NCBI RefSeq assembly: GCF_947039605.1
Contig: NZ_CAMQZG010000010.1
Location: 1-64,000, forward strand
Source: an uncultured Clostridium sp.
GTDB taxonomy: Bacteria; Bacillota; Clostridia; Clostridiales; Clostridiaceae
DNA: 64,000 nt
Direction of reading: 5' to 3'
The notes under the pieces were generated by a model. The model saw only the letters and a list, made by a program, of their open reading frames with translations. It made no database searches and was not told the DNA's origin. Positions 31,554 to 42,121 of this stretch are shown here, in pieces. A program made the translations under genes and the position numbers. Each line of letters begins with the position of its first letter. The stretch's first letter is position 1.

Positions 31554-32921
31554 TTGACAACAGCAGTAATCGAACAAAAAAGAAAAGAAAAACATCCACC
31601 AGGGTTATATCTTCTTTTCCTAACTGAAATGTGGGAAAGATTTAGTTATTATGGAATGAGATCTTTACTTATTTTATATTTAACAACTAGCTTTGCAGCT
31701 GGCGGTCTTGGATTTGATGTAAGTACAGGAGCTATGATTTACGGTTTATACACTGGATTTACATACTTCACTCCTATAATTGGAGGATATCTTGCAGATA
31801 GATATCTTGGACAAAAACTTTCTATAATAATAGGTGGTACAATCATGGCAATTGGTAATATTTCGCTATTTGCACTATCTGGGCATACAGGATTATATAT
31901 TGGTCTTGCAGCACTTATTATAGGTAATGGTTTCTTTAAACCAAATATTTCAACAGTAGTTGGACAACTTTATCCTAATGGAGATAAACGAAAAGATTCA
32001 GCTTTCACTATCTTCTATATGGGTATTAATGTTGGTTCTCTTATAGCCCCTATTATATGTGGACTTCTTGCAGAGAACTTATTTGCTACAAAATTAAACG
32101 GACAAATTATCCAATATGGATTTAAATATGGATTCCTAGCAGCCGCTATTGGTATGATAATTGGACAAATTGTATTTATAATCTTTGCTCCTAAATATCT
32201 TTCACATGTTGGTGGTAGAAAAGAAGTTTCTAATGAAGAGAGATCAAAAATTGAAAAGAAACCTCTTACAAAACAAGAAAAGAAAAGAACAGCAGCAATA
32301 CTTATACTTGCAATGTTCGTAGTATTCTTTTGGGCTGGATTTGAACAAGCAGGAAGCTCACTTACAATGTTTGCTGAAAAGCTAACTAATAGAAGTTTAT
32401 TTGGTAACACAGTTCCAGTAACTTTCTTCCAATCAATTAACCCAATATTTGTACTTTTATTATCACCTATCTTTGCAAAGATTTGGTTCACACTTGCTAA
32501 TAGAAGACAGGGAGATTTAAAAATCCCTACAAAAATGGCACTTGGTATGATAACTCTTGGTCTTGGATTCTTAGTTATGGTATTTGCTACTATGTCTATT
32601 GGTGGTTCACAGAACCCTACAATTAAAGCTAGTATGTGGTGGCTTGTAATTACTTACTTCCTAAACACAGTAGGAGAATTATGCTTATCACCTATCGGAC
32701 TTTCAATGGTTTCAAAAATAGCACCTGTAAAACTTGCTTCACTTCTAATGGGAGCATGGCTTGCAAGTTCTGGAGTAGCTAGTATCCTTGGAGGATTCAT
32801 AGCATCTAACCTTGAATCTTTTGGAGCAGCAGATATATTTGCTTTAATCGCTGGAGTTTCTATAGTACTTGGAATTGTATTATTCCTTCTAAGAAACAAA
32901 ATTGCACACATGATGGAATAA
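31554..32921 (+). CDS. dtpT: Proton-dependent oligopeptide transporter (POT/PTR2 family)
   Basis: 455 residues from a TTG start 8 bases after AGGAG; a GTG at 31545 overlaps that site. Twelve or more membrane segments. Family hallmarks: LTEMWERFSYYGMRSLLILY with the ExxERFxYY proton-coupling motif, GGYLADRYLG, and the FYMGINVGSLIAP signature. It imports di- and tripeptides driven by the proton gradient. The extended leader and inverted repeat at the promoter suggest control by amino-acid or stress signals. The gene converges on an HxlR regulator. Confidence 0.93.
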   Translation: MTTAVIEQKRKEKHPPGLYLLFLTEMWERFSYYGMRSLLILYLTTSFAAGGLGFDVSTGAMIYGLYTGFTYFTPIIGGYLADRYLGQKLSIIIGGTIMAIGNISLFALSGHTGLYIGLAALIIGNGFFKPNISTVVGQLYPNGDKRKDSAFTIFYMGINVGSLIAPIICGLLAENLFATKLNGQIIQYGFKYGFLAAAIGMIIGQIVFIIFAPKYLSHVGGRKEVSNEERSKIEKKPLTKQEKKRTAAILILAMFVVFFWAGFEQAGSSLTMFAEKLTNRSLFGNTVPVTFFQSINPIFVLLLSPIFAKIWFTLANRRQGDLKIPTKMALGMITLGLGFLVMVFATMSIGGSQNPTIKASMWWLVITYFLNTVGELCLSPIGLSMVSKIAPVKLASLLMGAWLASSGVASILGGFIASNLESFGAADIFALIAGVSIVLGIVLFLLRNKIAHMME

Positions 32922-32935
32922 TTAAATATAAATTT

Positions 32936-32966
32936 AAAGGAGTTAGCATTTGCTAGCTCCTTTTTA
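32936..32966. terminator. Terminator between dtpT and hxlR
   Basis: AAAGGAGTTAGCA pairs with TGCTAGCTCCTTT (one G-T), followed by TTAAATTT on the plus strand. It is positioned to serve both converging genes. Confidence 0.8.
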
Positions 32967-32969
32967 AAT

Positions 32970-33320
32970 TTACTCACCTGTACACTGTGGGTTTATAAGC
33001 TCATATTCATCACCTTTATTTTTATACCCCCAATCACACATAGCCTCTAATATATTATATAAACTCTCACCACGCTTTGTAGTGGTATACTCCACTTGTG
33101 GTGGAACTGTCATATATACCTTCCGCTCTATTAGCTTATCCTCTTCTAACTGTCTAAGCTGTACTGTGAGTGTTTTATGTGATATTCCATGTATATGTCT
33201 TTTCACTTGACTAAACCTCTTTGTACCATCACTAATTAAATAATATAAAATTAATGGTTTCCACTTTCCATTTAGAACACTAAGCGTTACTTCTATCTCA
33301 CAAGTTACTTTTTTTTTCAT
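32970..33320 (-). CDS. HxlR-family regulator with N-terminal Cys
   Basis: 116 residues, the standard size of HxlR-type winged-helix dimers. The sequence KKVTCEIEVTLSVLNGKWK places Cys7 where HypR/YodB-type sensors have their redox-active cysteine, followed by PLILYYLISDGTKRFSQVKR and recognition helix SHKTLTVQLRQLEED. Cys112 is near the end. These proteins sense quinones, aldehydes or hypochlorite through the N-terminal Cys. Two related palindromes lie in the 190-bp region upstream of this gene. The regulated gene may be itself, dtpT or an unlinked enzyme. Confidence 0.85.
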   Translation of the reverse strand: MKKKVTCEIEVTLSVLNGKWKPLILYYLISDGTKRFSQVKRHIHGISHKTLTVQLRQLEEDKLIERKVYMTVPPQVEYTTTKRGESLYNILEAMCDWGYKNKGDEYELINPQCTGE

Positions 33321-33403
33321 TTCTCTTCCTTTCTAAAAAACACAACTAGGTTACCTCTCAAATATATGCTCTCTTCTCAATCTCTTACTATCTAAATATA
33401 ATT

Positions 33404-33449
33404 ATATCATGATATTAAAGAAATAAATTATTGAAAGATATCGTGATAT
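33404..33449. promoter_or_regulatory. Pair of ATATCRTGATAT palindromes, candidate HxlR operator
   Basis: ATATCATGATAT (33404-33415, perfect) and ATATCGTGATAT (33438-33449, one mismatch) lie 34 bp apart centre to centre, about three helical turns, between xpt's end and the hxlR start. Repetition of a 12-bp dyad directly upstream of a dimeric regulator suggests autoregulation. Confidence 0.5.
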
Positions 33450-33455
33450 AAATGA

Positions 33456-33496
33456 AAAAAATGAGCTAAGCAATAATCTTGCTTAGCTCATTTTTA
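33456..33496 (-). terminator. Terminator of xpt
   Basis: AAATGAGCTAAGCAA pairs with TTGCTTAGCTCATTT; on the minus strand it is followed by TTTTTCATTT. It begins about 14 bases after the xpt stop. Confidence 0.9.
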
Positions 33497-33509
33497 TTTA
33501 AAAGATAGA

Positions 33510-34085
33510 TTATCTAAAAGTAACCTCTCCATTTTCTATCTTATCTATTATAGCTAGAGATTCGACTCTAACTCCTTTATTCTCAAGGTGCTTTCTACCA
33601 TCTTGGAAGCCTTTTTCTATAACAATCCCAGCTCCAACAACACTTGCTCCACCTTGTTTAACTACATCTAAAAGACCAAATATTCCACAAGCATTTGCAA
33701 GGAAATCATCTATAATAAGGATTCTCTCACCCTCATTAATAAATTTCTTATCAACAACAACATTGTAAGCTGTTTGCTTTGTGAATGAATATATCTCTGA
33801 TGTATAAACTTCATTTTCTTTATATCTTGGAACTCTATCTACTTTTTTACCAAATACCATTGGAATATATCCAAATTCTTTTGCTACCAAAGCAGCAAGA
33901 GCAATTCCTGTTGACTCAACAGTAAGTATTTTATCTATCTTCTCATCTTTAAATCTTTCTTTGAACTCTTTAGCAATCTCTTCTACTAATTTAACATCCA
34001 TCTGGTGATTTAAAAAACTATCAACTCTTAGAATATTATCTTCTACTCTACCTTTTTCTTTAATCATTTGTTTTAATAATTCCAT
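33510..34085 (-). CDS. xpt: Xanthine phosphoribosyltransferase
   Basis: 191 residues from ATG ([12 protein letters not shown]) after GAAAGGAC; the longer TTG frame includes that site. It matches Xpt: [39 protein letters not shown], and the PRPP-binding [13 protein letters not shown] (about residues 125-137). It converts xanthine and PRPP to XMP in purine salvage. Many Firmicute xpt genes sit behind a purine riboswitch with a purine permease; neither is visible here. Confidence 0.93.
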   Translation of the reverse strand: MELLKQMIKEKGRVEDNILRVDSFLNHQMDVKLVEEIAKEFKERFKDEKIDKILTVESTGIALAALVAKEFGYIPMVFGKKVDRVPRYKENEVYTSEIYSFTKQTAYNVVVDKKFINEGERILIIDDFLANACGIFGLLDVVKQGGASVVGAGIVIEKGFQDGRKHLENKGVRVESLAIIDKIENGEVTFR

Positions 34086-34131
34086 ATAATTCAGTCCTTT
34101 CAACAATATTCAATATCTCTTATAATCTTAT

Positions 34132-34172
34132 AACAAATTAATCTATTTTGCTATAAAAAAGATTAATTTGTT
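34132..34172 (-). terminator. Hairpin between mprF and xpt
   Basis: A perfect 13-bp dyad, AACAAATTAATCT with AGATTAATTTGTT. It has a T-run only on the plus strand. On the minus strand, where both flanking genes are read, it lacks a U-tract, so it may be a weak mprF terminator or a processing hairpin. Confidence 0.5.
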
Positions 34173-34190
34173 ATTTTTATAAACCTATAT

Positions 34191-36740
34191 CTATTTATCA
34201 AAATAAGCATTTTTAATTCTTGTAATAAGTGATATATTTTTTCCATGTGCATTTTTAGCAAGAAGTGCTGCTTGTATCATTGAGAATACAATAGGTGTTT
34301 TTCTTCTATATGCAACATATCTTGGTTCCCAATTATTTGTATACTTATTTTTAAATTTTCTAAGACCTTTAAATGAGTAAAATATTTGTCCATACTCATA
34401 AACTTGAAGTGCTATTTTCTCACTAAGGAAAGCATATTTAGATGTACCAACATTTGCAAGTGGTGCCATTCCCATATTAAACTTCTCATAGCCTTTTTCT
34501 TTACCAACCTCTATAAGATTAATAAACATATAGTCCATAACTCCTCTTGTAGCTTCCTTTGTAAATCTCATAAGATCCACAGAAAAACTTTCTTTTCCAT
34601 TATACATACTCATTATATTTGCAAAACCTTCAATTTCGCCCTCTGAGTTTTTCACAAGCCCAATCCCTTCTTTTGATAAGTAATACTCATCAAAGAAACC
34701 AACTGAATATCCTTTTTCTGATCTACCATCAAGCCAATCATCTGAAATATATTTAAGTCTTGCCATTAATTCCTGTGAATAAGGTGGATAAATCATTTCA
34801 AAAGTATAGCCATCACTAACCATCTTATTTCTTGATTTTTTAAGACTCTTCATTTTATTTCCAACAACTTCAAAGCTTTGAACATCAATCATAGCCTCTT
34901 CACCAATTTTCATAAAATCATATCCATGTGAGTGAAGATACTTTATCATATCCTCTTCTATCTGATAGAATACAATAGTATAACCATACTTATCTGCAAG
35001 TTCGTAGAATGACTCTATCCCTGCAAATATCTTTTCATTATTCCCTATTGGATTTCCAAGAACAAATATCTTATCTAAGTATGTTTGATATTGGAACATT
35101 ACATCTTTATCTTCATTCATATAAATATATTTATCTCTTAAATAAACTAAATGAGTTAAAGAACTACCTCTATAATTCTTAACAATCTCATGTATATCAT
35201 CTTCATAATCATAGAATGTTTTAGTTGGGAATTTTTGTTCTAAATGCATGAAGTAAATTACAATATAAATTATCGCTGCAATTATAAACATTGAAAGTGC
35301 AGTACCTCCAAGTTGTCTAAATAATTCCTTCTCTAAATGACCCTTCGTATACTTTAAATAAAAATCTAAAACTGCATAATAACCTAAAAGTGAAGCTATT
35401 AGTATACTTGCATCTTTAATAGTATTTTTCCAGTTAACAATAAAACTCTCTCTATAAAATGAACTTTTACTTCTATAAAGTATATAAGCTGCTACAACAC
35501 TTATTATTATCTCTCCTGGGTAAAATCCTTTTGAAAGTAAAGTTAATATCCCAACTATTATAAGAACAAGCGTTGCCTTATAAATATACTTTGTTTTGTA
35601 TCTAAGCATACATGCCGCAACTATACAAAGGAAACCTATAAGAATACTTAAATCATTTGAAAAACCAAGTGTATTAGTTCCAAAGAATTTTCCAAACAGC
35701 CTTATTTTTAAAAGTAATCTCTCATTTATCCCTGTAAGAAGCATTGTTATTCCAGTTAAAAATACCATAAGTCTTAAAAATTTATAAGCAAATGATGATA
35801 TTATTTGATCTGGAAGATTATTATATCTTTCATTCATCTTCTTACTAAAATCATGCCCATAAAGAGCTATTCCAATTATGACGGGTACTATATAGTAACT
35901 TATTCTATATAATAAAACTACTATCAATGCTTGTGCTACAGGTATTCCAAAACTTTCAACTCCTGTAATAAATGCTAAATCAAAAGTACCTGCACCACCT
36001 GGAATCATACTTATAATACCAATTACTGCTGATGTTATGTATACTGGTAAAAATTTATAGAATCCAATATGTGCACCTGTAATTCTAAGTATCACATATA
36101 TAAGTATAACTGTTGTAACCCATTCTAAAATAGACATTCCAATAATCGCAAGTGTTCCTAAAAAATCTTTTAAATCTTTAGTTTTAATTAATTTATATAC
36201 TAAATAACCTAAAAGACACGGTACATAAGCAGCAAGCAGAACCATAGGTATAATGACCCATCCTTGCCCTAAAAAGTCTTTATAATCAGTTGCAAGATAG
36301 AATAAACATATCCCTGCAAGCCCACTTAAATTAAGTCCTATTATTTTACTTATTTCTTTTAATAATAATTTTTTATCTTCTACATAATCTCCATAAAAAT
36401 GTTGCTTTATCGCAAGTGATGCTGCACCACCAAATCCCATAAGACTTGCAACTGAGCTTGCAATCCAAGAATATTTATAAAGTTTTTTATATGGTAGATT
36501 AATACCAACCTTTTTCTTTAGTATAAAGTCATAAAATGATAAAGGTGCATATGATATTATCCCTAAAATTCCAATCACTATAAGATTAACAACCGTTAGT
36601 TTATCCCTATACATTATGAAATACTGTGGATTAACACCCTTTAATATATGACTAAATTCTCTTATAACAAAAATAAATACAATCGAAACAAATATTATTT
36701 TTAATATAGTTTGTACTTTTTTGCTTATCTTTAAGTTCAT
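34191..36740 (-). CDS. mprF: MprF, phosphatidylglycerol lysyltransferase/flippase
   Basis: 849 residues, full length for the bifunctional protein. The N-terminal half has about 12-14 membrane segments including the flippase motif PGGAGTFDLAF (near 250). The C-terminal cytosolic GNAT-like synthase domain (from about 500) contains GFANIMSMYNGKESFSVDLM and FNMGMAPLANVG. It transfers lysine or alanine from tRNA to phosphatidylglycerol and flips the product, lowering surface negative charge and giving resistance to cationic peptides. AGGAGG upstream of ATG. The amino acid used cannot be read reliably from sequence. Confidence 0.92.
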   Translation of the reverse strand: MNLKISKKVQTILKIIFVSIVFIFVIREFSHILKGVNPQYFIMYRDKLTVVNLIVIGILGIISYAPLSFYDFILKKKVGINLPYKKLYKYSWIASSVASLMGFGGAASLAIKQHFYGDYVEDKKLLLKEISKIIGLNLSGLAGICLFYLATDYKDFLGQGWVIIPMVLLAAYVPCLLGYLVYKLIKTKDLKDFLGTLAIIGMSILEWVTTVILIYVILRITGAHIGFYKFLPVYITSAVIGIISMIPGGAGTFDLAFITGVESFGIPVAQALIVVLLYRISYYIVPVIIGIALYGHDFSKKMNERYNNLPDQIISSFAYKFLRLMVFLTGITMLLTGINERLLLKIRLFGKFFGTNTLGFSNDLSILIGFLCIVAACMLRYKTKYIYKATLVLIIVGILTLLSKGFYPGEIIISVVAAYILYRSKSSFYRESFIVNWKNTIKDASILIASLLGYYAVLDFYLKYTKGHLEKELFRQLGGTALSMFIIAAIIYIVIYFMHLEQKFPTKTFYDYEDDIHEIVKNYRGSSLTHLVYLRDKYIYMNEDKDVMFQYQTYLDKIFVLGNPIGNNEKIFAGIESFYELADKYGYTIVFYQIEEDMIKYLHSHGYDFMKIGEEAMIDVQSFEVVGNKMKSLKKSRNKMVSDGYTFEMIYPPYSQELMARLKYISDDWLDGRSEKGYSVGFFDEYYLSKEGIGLVKNSEGEIEGFANIMSMYNGKESFSVDLMRFTKEATRGVMDYMFINLIEVGKEKGYEKFNMGMAPLANVGTSKYAFLSEKIALQVYEYGQIFYSFKGLRKFKNKYTNNWEPRYVAYRRKTPIVFSMIQAALLAKNAHGKNISLITRIKNAYFDK

Positions 36741-36856
36741 CTACGCCTCCTAAATTCTGTTTTTTCTTTAGTAACTTTATTTTTATCGCCTTAACTTAGT
36801 TTACAACATTTTAACTATTTTTTCTCTCTTTTCCCAACAATAACTTCTATAAAAGC

Positions 36857-36905
36857 AAAAAAAAGTGCTAATAATCTCATAAAACAGATTATAAACACTC
36901 TTTTT
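36857..36905 (-). terminator. Terminator of smpB
   Basis: On the minus strand AAAAAGAGTGTTTATAATCT pairs imperfectly with AGATTATTAGCAC and runs into eight T. It lies about 17 bases after the smpB stop. Confidence 0.85.
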
Positions 36906-36921
36906 AACAATTTAACTTTAA

Positions 36922-37389
36922 CTATTTGTTTCTTTCTTTAAGCTCTCTTGCTATATTTCTTTTAGCATCTTTTTCAAGCATAGAATTTCTTTTATCATAG
37001 TTTTTCTTACCTCTACACACACCAAGTTGAACTTTAACTCTACCATTTTTTAAATATAATTTTAAAGGTATTAAAGTTATTCCATCTTGCTTAACCATAA
37101 TTTCAAGTCTTGCAATCTCACTTTTGTGAAGAAGTAGTTTTCTGTATCTTAGAGGGTCTACATTAAATATGTTTCCCTGCTCATATGGACTTATATGCAT
37201 GCTTTTTATAAATATTTCACTATTTTCTATATCAGCATAAGACTCTTTAAGATTTGCTTTACCTACTCTTATTGATTTAACTTCTGTCCCAACAAGTTCA
37301 AGCCCTGCTTCCATTGATTCTTCCACAAAATACTCATGCCATGCTTTTTTATTTTCTGCTAATGAATTGACACTCTTTTTTCTTGCCAT
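36922..37389 (-). CDS. smpB: SmpB, SsrA-binding protein
   Basis: 155 residues, full length. OB-fold with family motifs [21 protein letters not shown] trimmed around [19 protein letters not shown] in the central loop, and the basic C-terminal tail [19 protein letters not shown] that enters the ribosomal A-site. It binds tmRNA and delivers it to stalled ribosomes. The gene follows rnr by about 140 bp, the classical secG-rnr-smpB order. The RNA partner ssrA is about 6 kb further on the same strand. Confidence 0.96.
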   Translation of the reverse strand: MARKKSVNSLAENKKAWHEYFVEESMEAGLELVGTEVKSIRVGKANLKESYADIENSEIFIKSMHISPYEQGNIFNVDPLRYRKLLLHKSEIARLEIMVKQDGITLIPLKLYLKNGRVKVQLGVCRGKKNYDKRNSMLEKDAKRNIARELKERNK

Positions 37390-37415
37390 ATTATCACCTA
37401 CTCGTGAATATTTTT

Positions 37416-37450
37416 AAACACATCCTAAACTAAAAATTTAAGATGTGTTT
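37416..37450 (-). terminator. Hairpin between rnr and smpB
   Basis: AAACACATCCTAAA and TTTAAGATGTGTTT form a 13-14 bp stem with one mismatch. There is no U-tract on the minus strand, so it is more likely a processing or stabilising element than a full terminator. Confidence 0.5.
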
Positions 37451-37532
37451 ACTAATTATTTTATCATAAAGATAGTAAAACTGTAAGTGTTTACTTAAAT
37501 ATTACTATACTTTACTAGTTTCTAATCTTCGA

Positions 37533-39716
37533 TTATTTTGAATCTTCAAGAATTTTTGTTGCTTTTTCAGCTTCTTTAATCTCTCTAGCTTCTTTCATAT
37601 ACTTATCTTCTGCAATTGCGAAGAATACTTCTCTATTATCTACTTCAACTTTTGAAACTAAGATTTTTATCTTATCTCCAAGTTGGTATAGTTTCTTTGT
37701 TCTTTCTCCAACAAGAGAAAGTCTTACATCATCAAATACATAATAATCATCTCTAAAGTCTGTAATGTGTATAAGTCCCTCTATTGTATTAGGAAGCTGT
37801 ACAAACACACCAAATGATGTTACAGATGATATAATACCATCAAACTCCATTCCAACTTTATCTTTCATATACTCAGCTTTCTTTAAATCATCAACTTCTC
37901 TTTCTGCCTCTTGTGCAACTCTTTCCATTTCTGATGATTGCTTCGCTGTGTGTACTACTATCTTAGAAAGCTTTTTAATTCTCTCCTCATCAAGTTTTCC
38001 ATTTAAAGCCTCTTTAATAATTCTGTGTATTTGAAGGTCAGGATATCTTCTGATTGGAGAAGTAAAATGACTGTAATACTCAGCTGCAAGACCAAAATGC
38101 CCTTCATGAACTTCTGAGTACTTAGCTTGCATCATACATCTTAATAAAAGTGTATTTACAACAGTTTCTTCATCTTTACCTTTAACCATTTGAACTATTT
38201 CAGCCATTGCCTTAGGGTTAATTTCTTTACCCCAGTTAATAGTATATCCAAGATTGCTTACAAACTCTTTAAACTTATCAAGTTTAGCATCATCTGGATC
38301 TTCGTGAATTCTGTATATAAATGGAACTCCCATCCAGTAGAAATGTTCTGATATAGTTTCATTACATACAAGCATGAACTCTTCTATCATTCTATTTGAT
38401 ATCCCTCTTTCATAAGGCTTGATATCAACAGCTTTCCCATTTTCATCAAGTATTATCTTACACTCTGCAAAATCAAAGTCTATTGCCCCTCTATCCATTC
38501 TCTTCTTATTTAAAATAAGAGCAAGTTCTTGCATAGCCTTAAAATCATCTACAAGATAATCATACTTTTTGTTAAGTTCTTCATCACCTTTTAGAATCTC
38601 TGTAACCTCTGTATAAGTCATTCTCTCATCAGTACTTATAATACTCTCATGAACTTCATGACTAATTACTTTACCTGATGCATTAATAGTCATCATACAA
38701 CTAAGTGTAAGTCTATTAACTTGTGGATTTAATGAACATATTCCATTAGATAATTTCCTTGGAAGCATTGGTATAACTCTATCTACTAGATATACTGAAG
38801 TTGCTCTACTAATAGCCTCTTCATCAAGTGGACTTTCTTCTCTAACATAATGAGTTACATCTGCAATATGAACTCCAAGTCTATAAAGACCATCTTCTAG
38901 TCTTTCTATAGAAACAGCATCATCAAGGTCTTTAGCATCTTCTCCATCTATTGTAACCATTCTTAAGTCTCTAAAGTCAGTTCTTCTTTTAATCTCACTT
39001 TGTGGTATATCTTCTGATATTTTCTCAGTATAAGCTAGTACCTCTTCTGGGAACTCTTCTGGAAGTGCATATCTCTTAATAACAGATAATATGTCAAGCC
39101 CAGCATCTCCTTTTTGTCCTAAAACTTCTACAATTATACCCTCAGGCTTTTTGTTTTGTTCTGGCCATTTAGTAATTTCAACTTTTACTATATCTCCACT
39201 TTGAGCTTTATGTCTATCTTTCTTTGATATAAAAATGTCTTTAAGCATTCTTTTATCATCTGGAATTACAAACCCAAAACTTCTACTATCTTCATATTTT
39301 CCTATGATTACATTAAGTGCTCTTTCTGTAATTTGAACAATTTCACCTTCGCACTTTCTGCCATCCTTATCTTCTTTTAATACCTTAGCAAGTACCTTAT
39401 CACCGTTCATAGCTGTACCCATATTATTTTTAGGTATAAATACATCTTTTCTTCCCTCTTCATCTGGAAGTACAAATCCGTATCCTTTTTGGTGTAACTG
39501 TAACTTACCTGCAACCATTCCCATTCTTGTTGAAAGACCTATTTTTTCTTTTGAATCTCTTGCAAGTAGTCCATCTTTAACCATTGCTCTAATTGTCTTT
39601 TTAAATGTTTTATATTCGCTAGGCGTTATATTAAATATCTTAGCTAATTCTTGTATATCCATTGGTCTAAATGCTTCTTCTTCCATTAGACTTAGGAGTT
39701 TTTCTTTTAATCCCAT
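37533..39716 (-). CDS. rnr: Ribonuclease R
   Basis: 727 residues. Order: N-terminal winged helix (residues 1-70), two cold-shock domains (GYGFVLPDEEGRKDVFIPK and SFGFVIPDDKRMLKDIFI), the RNB catalytic domain with DFRDLRMVTIDGEDAKDLDD (about 245-265; its Asp residues bind Mg) and HFTSPIRRYPDLQIHR, then an S1 domain (FDGIISSVTSFGVFVQLPN) and an acidic/basic tail. A 3'-5' exoribonuclease that degrades structured RNA and tmRNA-tagged messages, consistent with smpB next door. GGAGG upstream of ATG. Confidence 0.96.
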   Translation of the reverse strand: MGLKEKLLSLMEEEAFRPMDIQELAKIFNITPSEYKTFKKTIRAMVKDGLLARDSKEKIGLSTRMGMVAGKLQLHQKGYGFVLPDEEGRKDVFIPKNNMGTAMNGDKVLAKVLKEDKDGRKCEGEIVQITERALNVIIGKYEDSRSFGFVIPDDKRMLKDIFISKKDRHKAQSGDIVKVEITKWPEQNKKPEGIIVEVLGQKGDAGLDILSVIKRYALPEEFPEEVLAYTEKISEDIPQSEIKRRTDFRDLRMVTIDGEDAKDLDDAVSIERLEDGLYRLGVHIADVTHYVREESPLDEEAISRATSVYLVDRVIPMLPRKLSNGICSLNPQVNRLTLSCMMTINASGKVISHEVHESIISTDERMTYTEVTEILKGDEELNKKYDYLVDDFKAMQELALILNKKRMDRGAIDFDFAECKIILDENGKAVDIKPYERGISNRMIEEFMLVCNETISEHFYWMGVPFIYRIHEDPDDAKLDKFKEFVSNLGYTINWGKEINPKAMAEIVQMVKGKDEETVVNTLLLRCMMQAKYSEVHEGHFGLAAEYYSHFTSPIRRYPDLQIHRIIKEALNGKLDEERIKKLSKIVVHTAKQSSEMERVAQEAEREVDDLKKAEYMKDKVGMEFDGIISSVTSFGVFVQLPNTIEGLIHITDFRDDYYVFDDVRLSLVGERTKKLYQLGDKIKILVSKVEVDNREVFFAIAEDKYMKEAREIKEAEKATKILEDSK

Positions 39717-39968
39717 GTTATTCCTCCGTTAATTTCATTTGTTTTTTTCTCTTTTTCTTTTAATTCTTGCCAAAAAAATCTCAATTGATACTACTTATAT
39801 AGTACCATATTTGACACTTTTAATATATAGATATAATCTTATGACAAATCTCGTGCTTTTCAATCTACTCTTCTCTTTTTTCACCCTTACTAATTAATTC
39901 CCTACACTATATTTTATGTAATAAGTATCAATTAATGTAACATTATTTTATAAATTTATATATAAAAA

Positions 39969-39992
39969 AACGCACAACTTTTGCTGTACGTT
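39969..39992 (-). terminator. Terminator of secG
   Basis: AACGTACA pairs with TGTGCGTT on the minus strand (one G-U) and is followed by seven T. It is located 11 bases after the secG stop. Confidence 0.85.
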
Positions 39993-40002
39993 TAGCTCTC
40001 TA

Positions 40003-40242
40003 TTAGCCCCATAAACTGCCTATATTTAGTACAATTGTAATTAAACCAAATAAAATCATCGCTACAACTGTTGTTTTAATAAGCATAGCTTCTTTTGTCT
40101 TGCCTTTATTCTTAGAGAAGAAAGTTTCACCTTTACCTTGAATAAAACCACTTAAAGCATCTGCCTTACTTGGTTGCATTAAGATAGAACCTATTATCAC
40201 TATTGCAAGTATAAATTCAATAACTATAAGACCTGTTCTCAA
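40003..40242 (-). CDS. secG: SecG, preprotein translocase subunit
   Basis: 79 residues from a TTG start (MRTGLIVIEF) 6 bases after GGAGGTGC; the longer frame to 40269 would contain the ribosome binding site. Two membrane segments flank a conserved loop (ILMQPSKADALSGFIQGKGETFF), shortened here to its core MQPSKADALSG. It stimulates SecYEA-dependent export. First gene of the secG-rnr-smpB cluster. Confidence 0.92.
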   Translation of the reverse strand: MRTGLIVIEFILAIVIIGSILMQPSKADALSGFIQGKGETFFSKNKGKTKEAMLIKTTVVAMILFGLITIVLNIGSLWG

Positions 40243-40403
40243 ACCCAGCACCTCCACATTATTTCTCAATGTATTATAATCTTACTCTAATAATATCACA
40301 CGCCCTATTTTTTTACAATATCAACTGTAATTATGTATACTTATAAGGGAATATTTAACTTTATATTAAAATTTATATTATTAACTCTTCAAAATAAATA
40401 AGA

Positions 40404-40440
40404 GACTACTTACACCTTAATAAATAATGTATAAGTAGTC
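40404..40440 (-). terminator. Terminator of eno
   Basis: GACTACTTATAC pairs with GTGTAAGTAGTC on the minus strand (one G-U) and is followed by TCTTATTTATTTT. It lies about 30 bases after the stop. Confidence 0.75.
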
Positions 40441-40471
40441 CCTTTAATTTTATATTATATAATACACTTAA

Positions 40472-41815
<1,344 letters not shown>

Positions 41816-41897
41816 CTATTTATATTTATATTTTATATTTGTAATCTTCCGATTAATATTTATTCTTAATTGATTTCTTTTTTCATTGATTGTATTT

Positions 41898-41926
41898 ATT
41901 ATATACTAATTAATACTTATTATCAA
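41898..41926 (-). promoter_or_regulatory. eno promoter
   Basis: On the minus strand TTGATA (41926-41921), 17 bases and TATAAT (41903-41898), close to the sigma-A consensus, 106 bases upstream of the enolase ATG. Confidence 0.85.
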
Positions 41927-42080
41927 TACTATTTCATTAAAAAAATCTAAACTAAGGCTAAATATTGTATATTTTTTATTCATTACCTCCAAATTACTCT
42001 AACTATCTATATAAACAAATCTATTTTATATACTTATTATTCCCAAAGTCTTTCTATTTATTTACCATAAAACCCAAAAA

Positions 42081-42104
42081 GCTAGAAAGTTTAAACTTCC
42101 TAGC
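42081..42104 (-). terminator. Terminator of trpP
   Basis: GCTAGGAAGTTT pairs with AAACTTTCTAGC (one mismatch) and is followed on the minus strand by TTTTTGGGTTTT. It is about 17 bases after the stop. Confidence 0.8.
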
Positions 42105-42121
42105 AATATTCTATATTTAAC

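Noticed and set aside
34107..34190. Purine riboswitch upstream of xpt
   Set aside because: The 84-base gap holds only a hairpin and AT-rich sequence; no conserved purine-aptamer loop motifs are seen.
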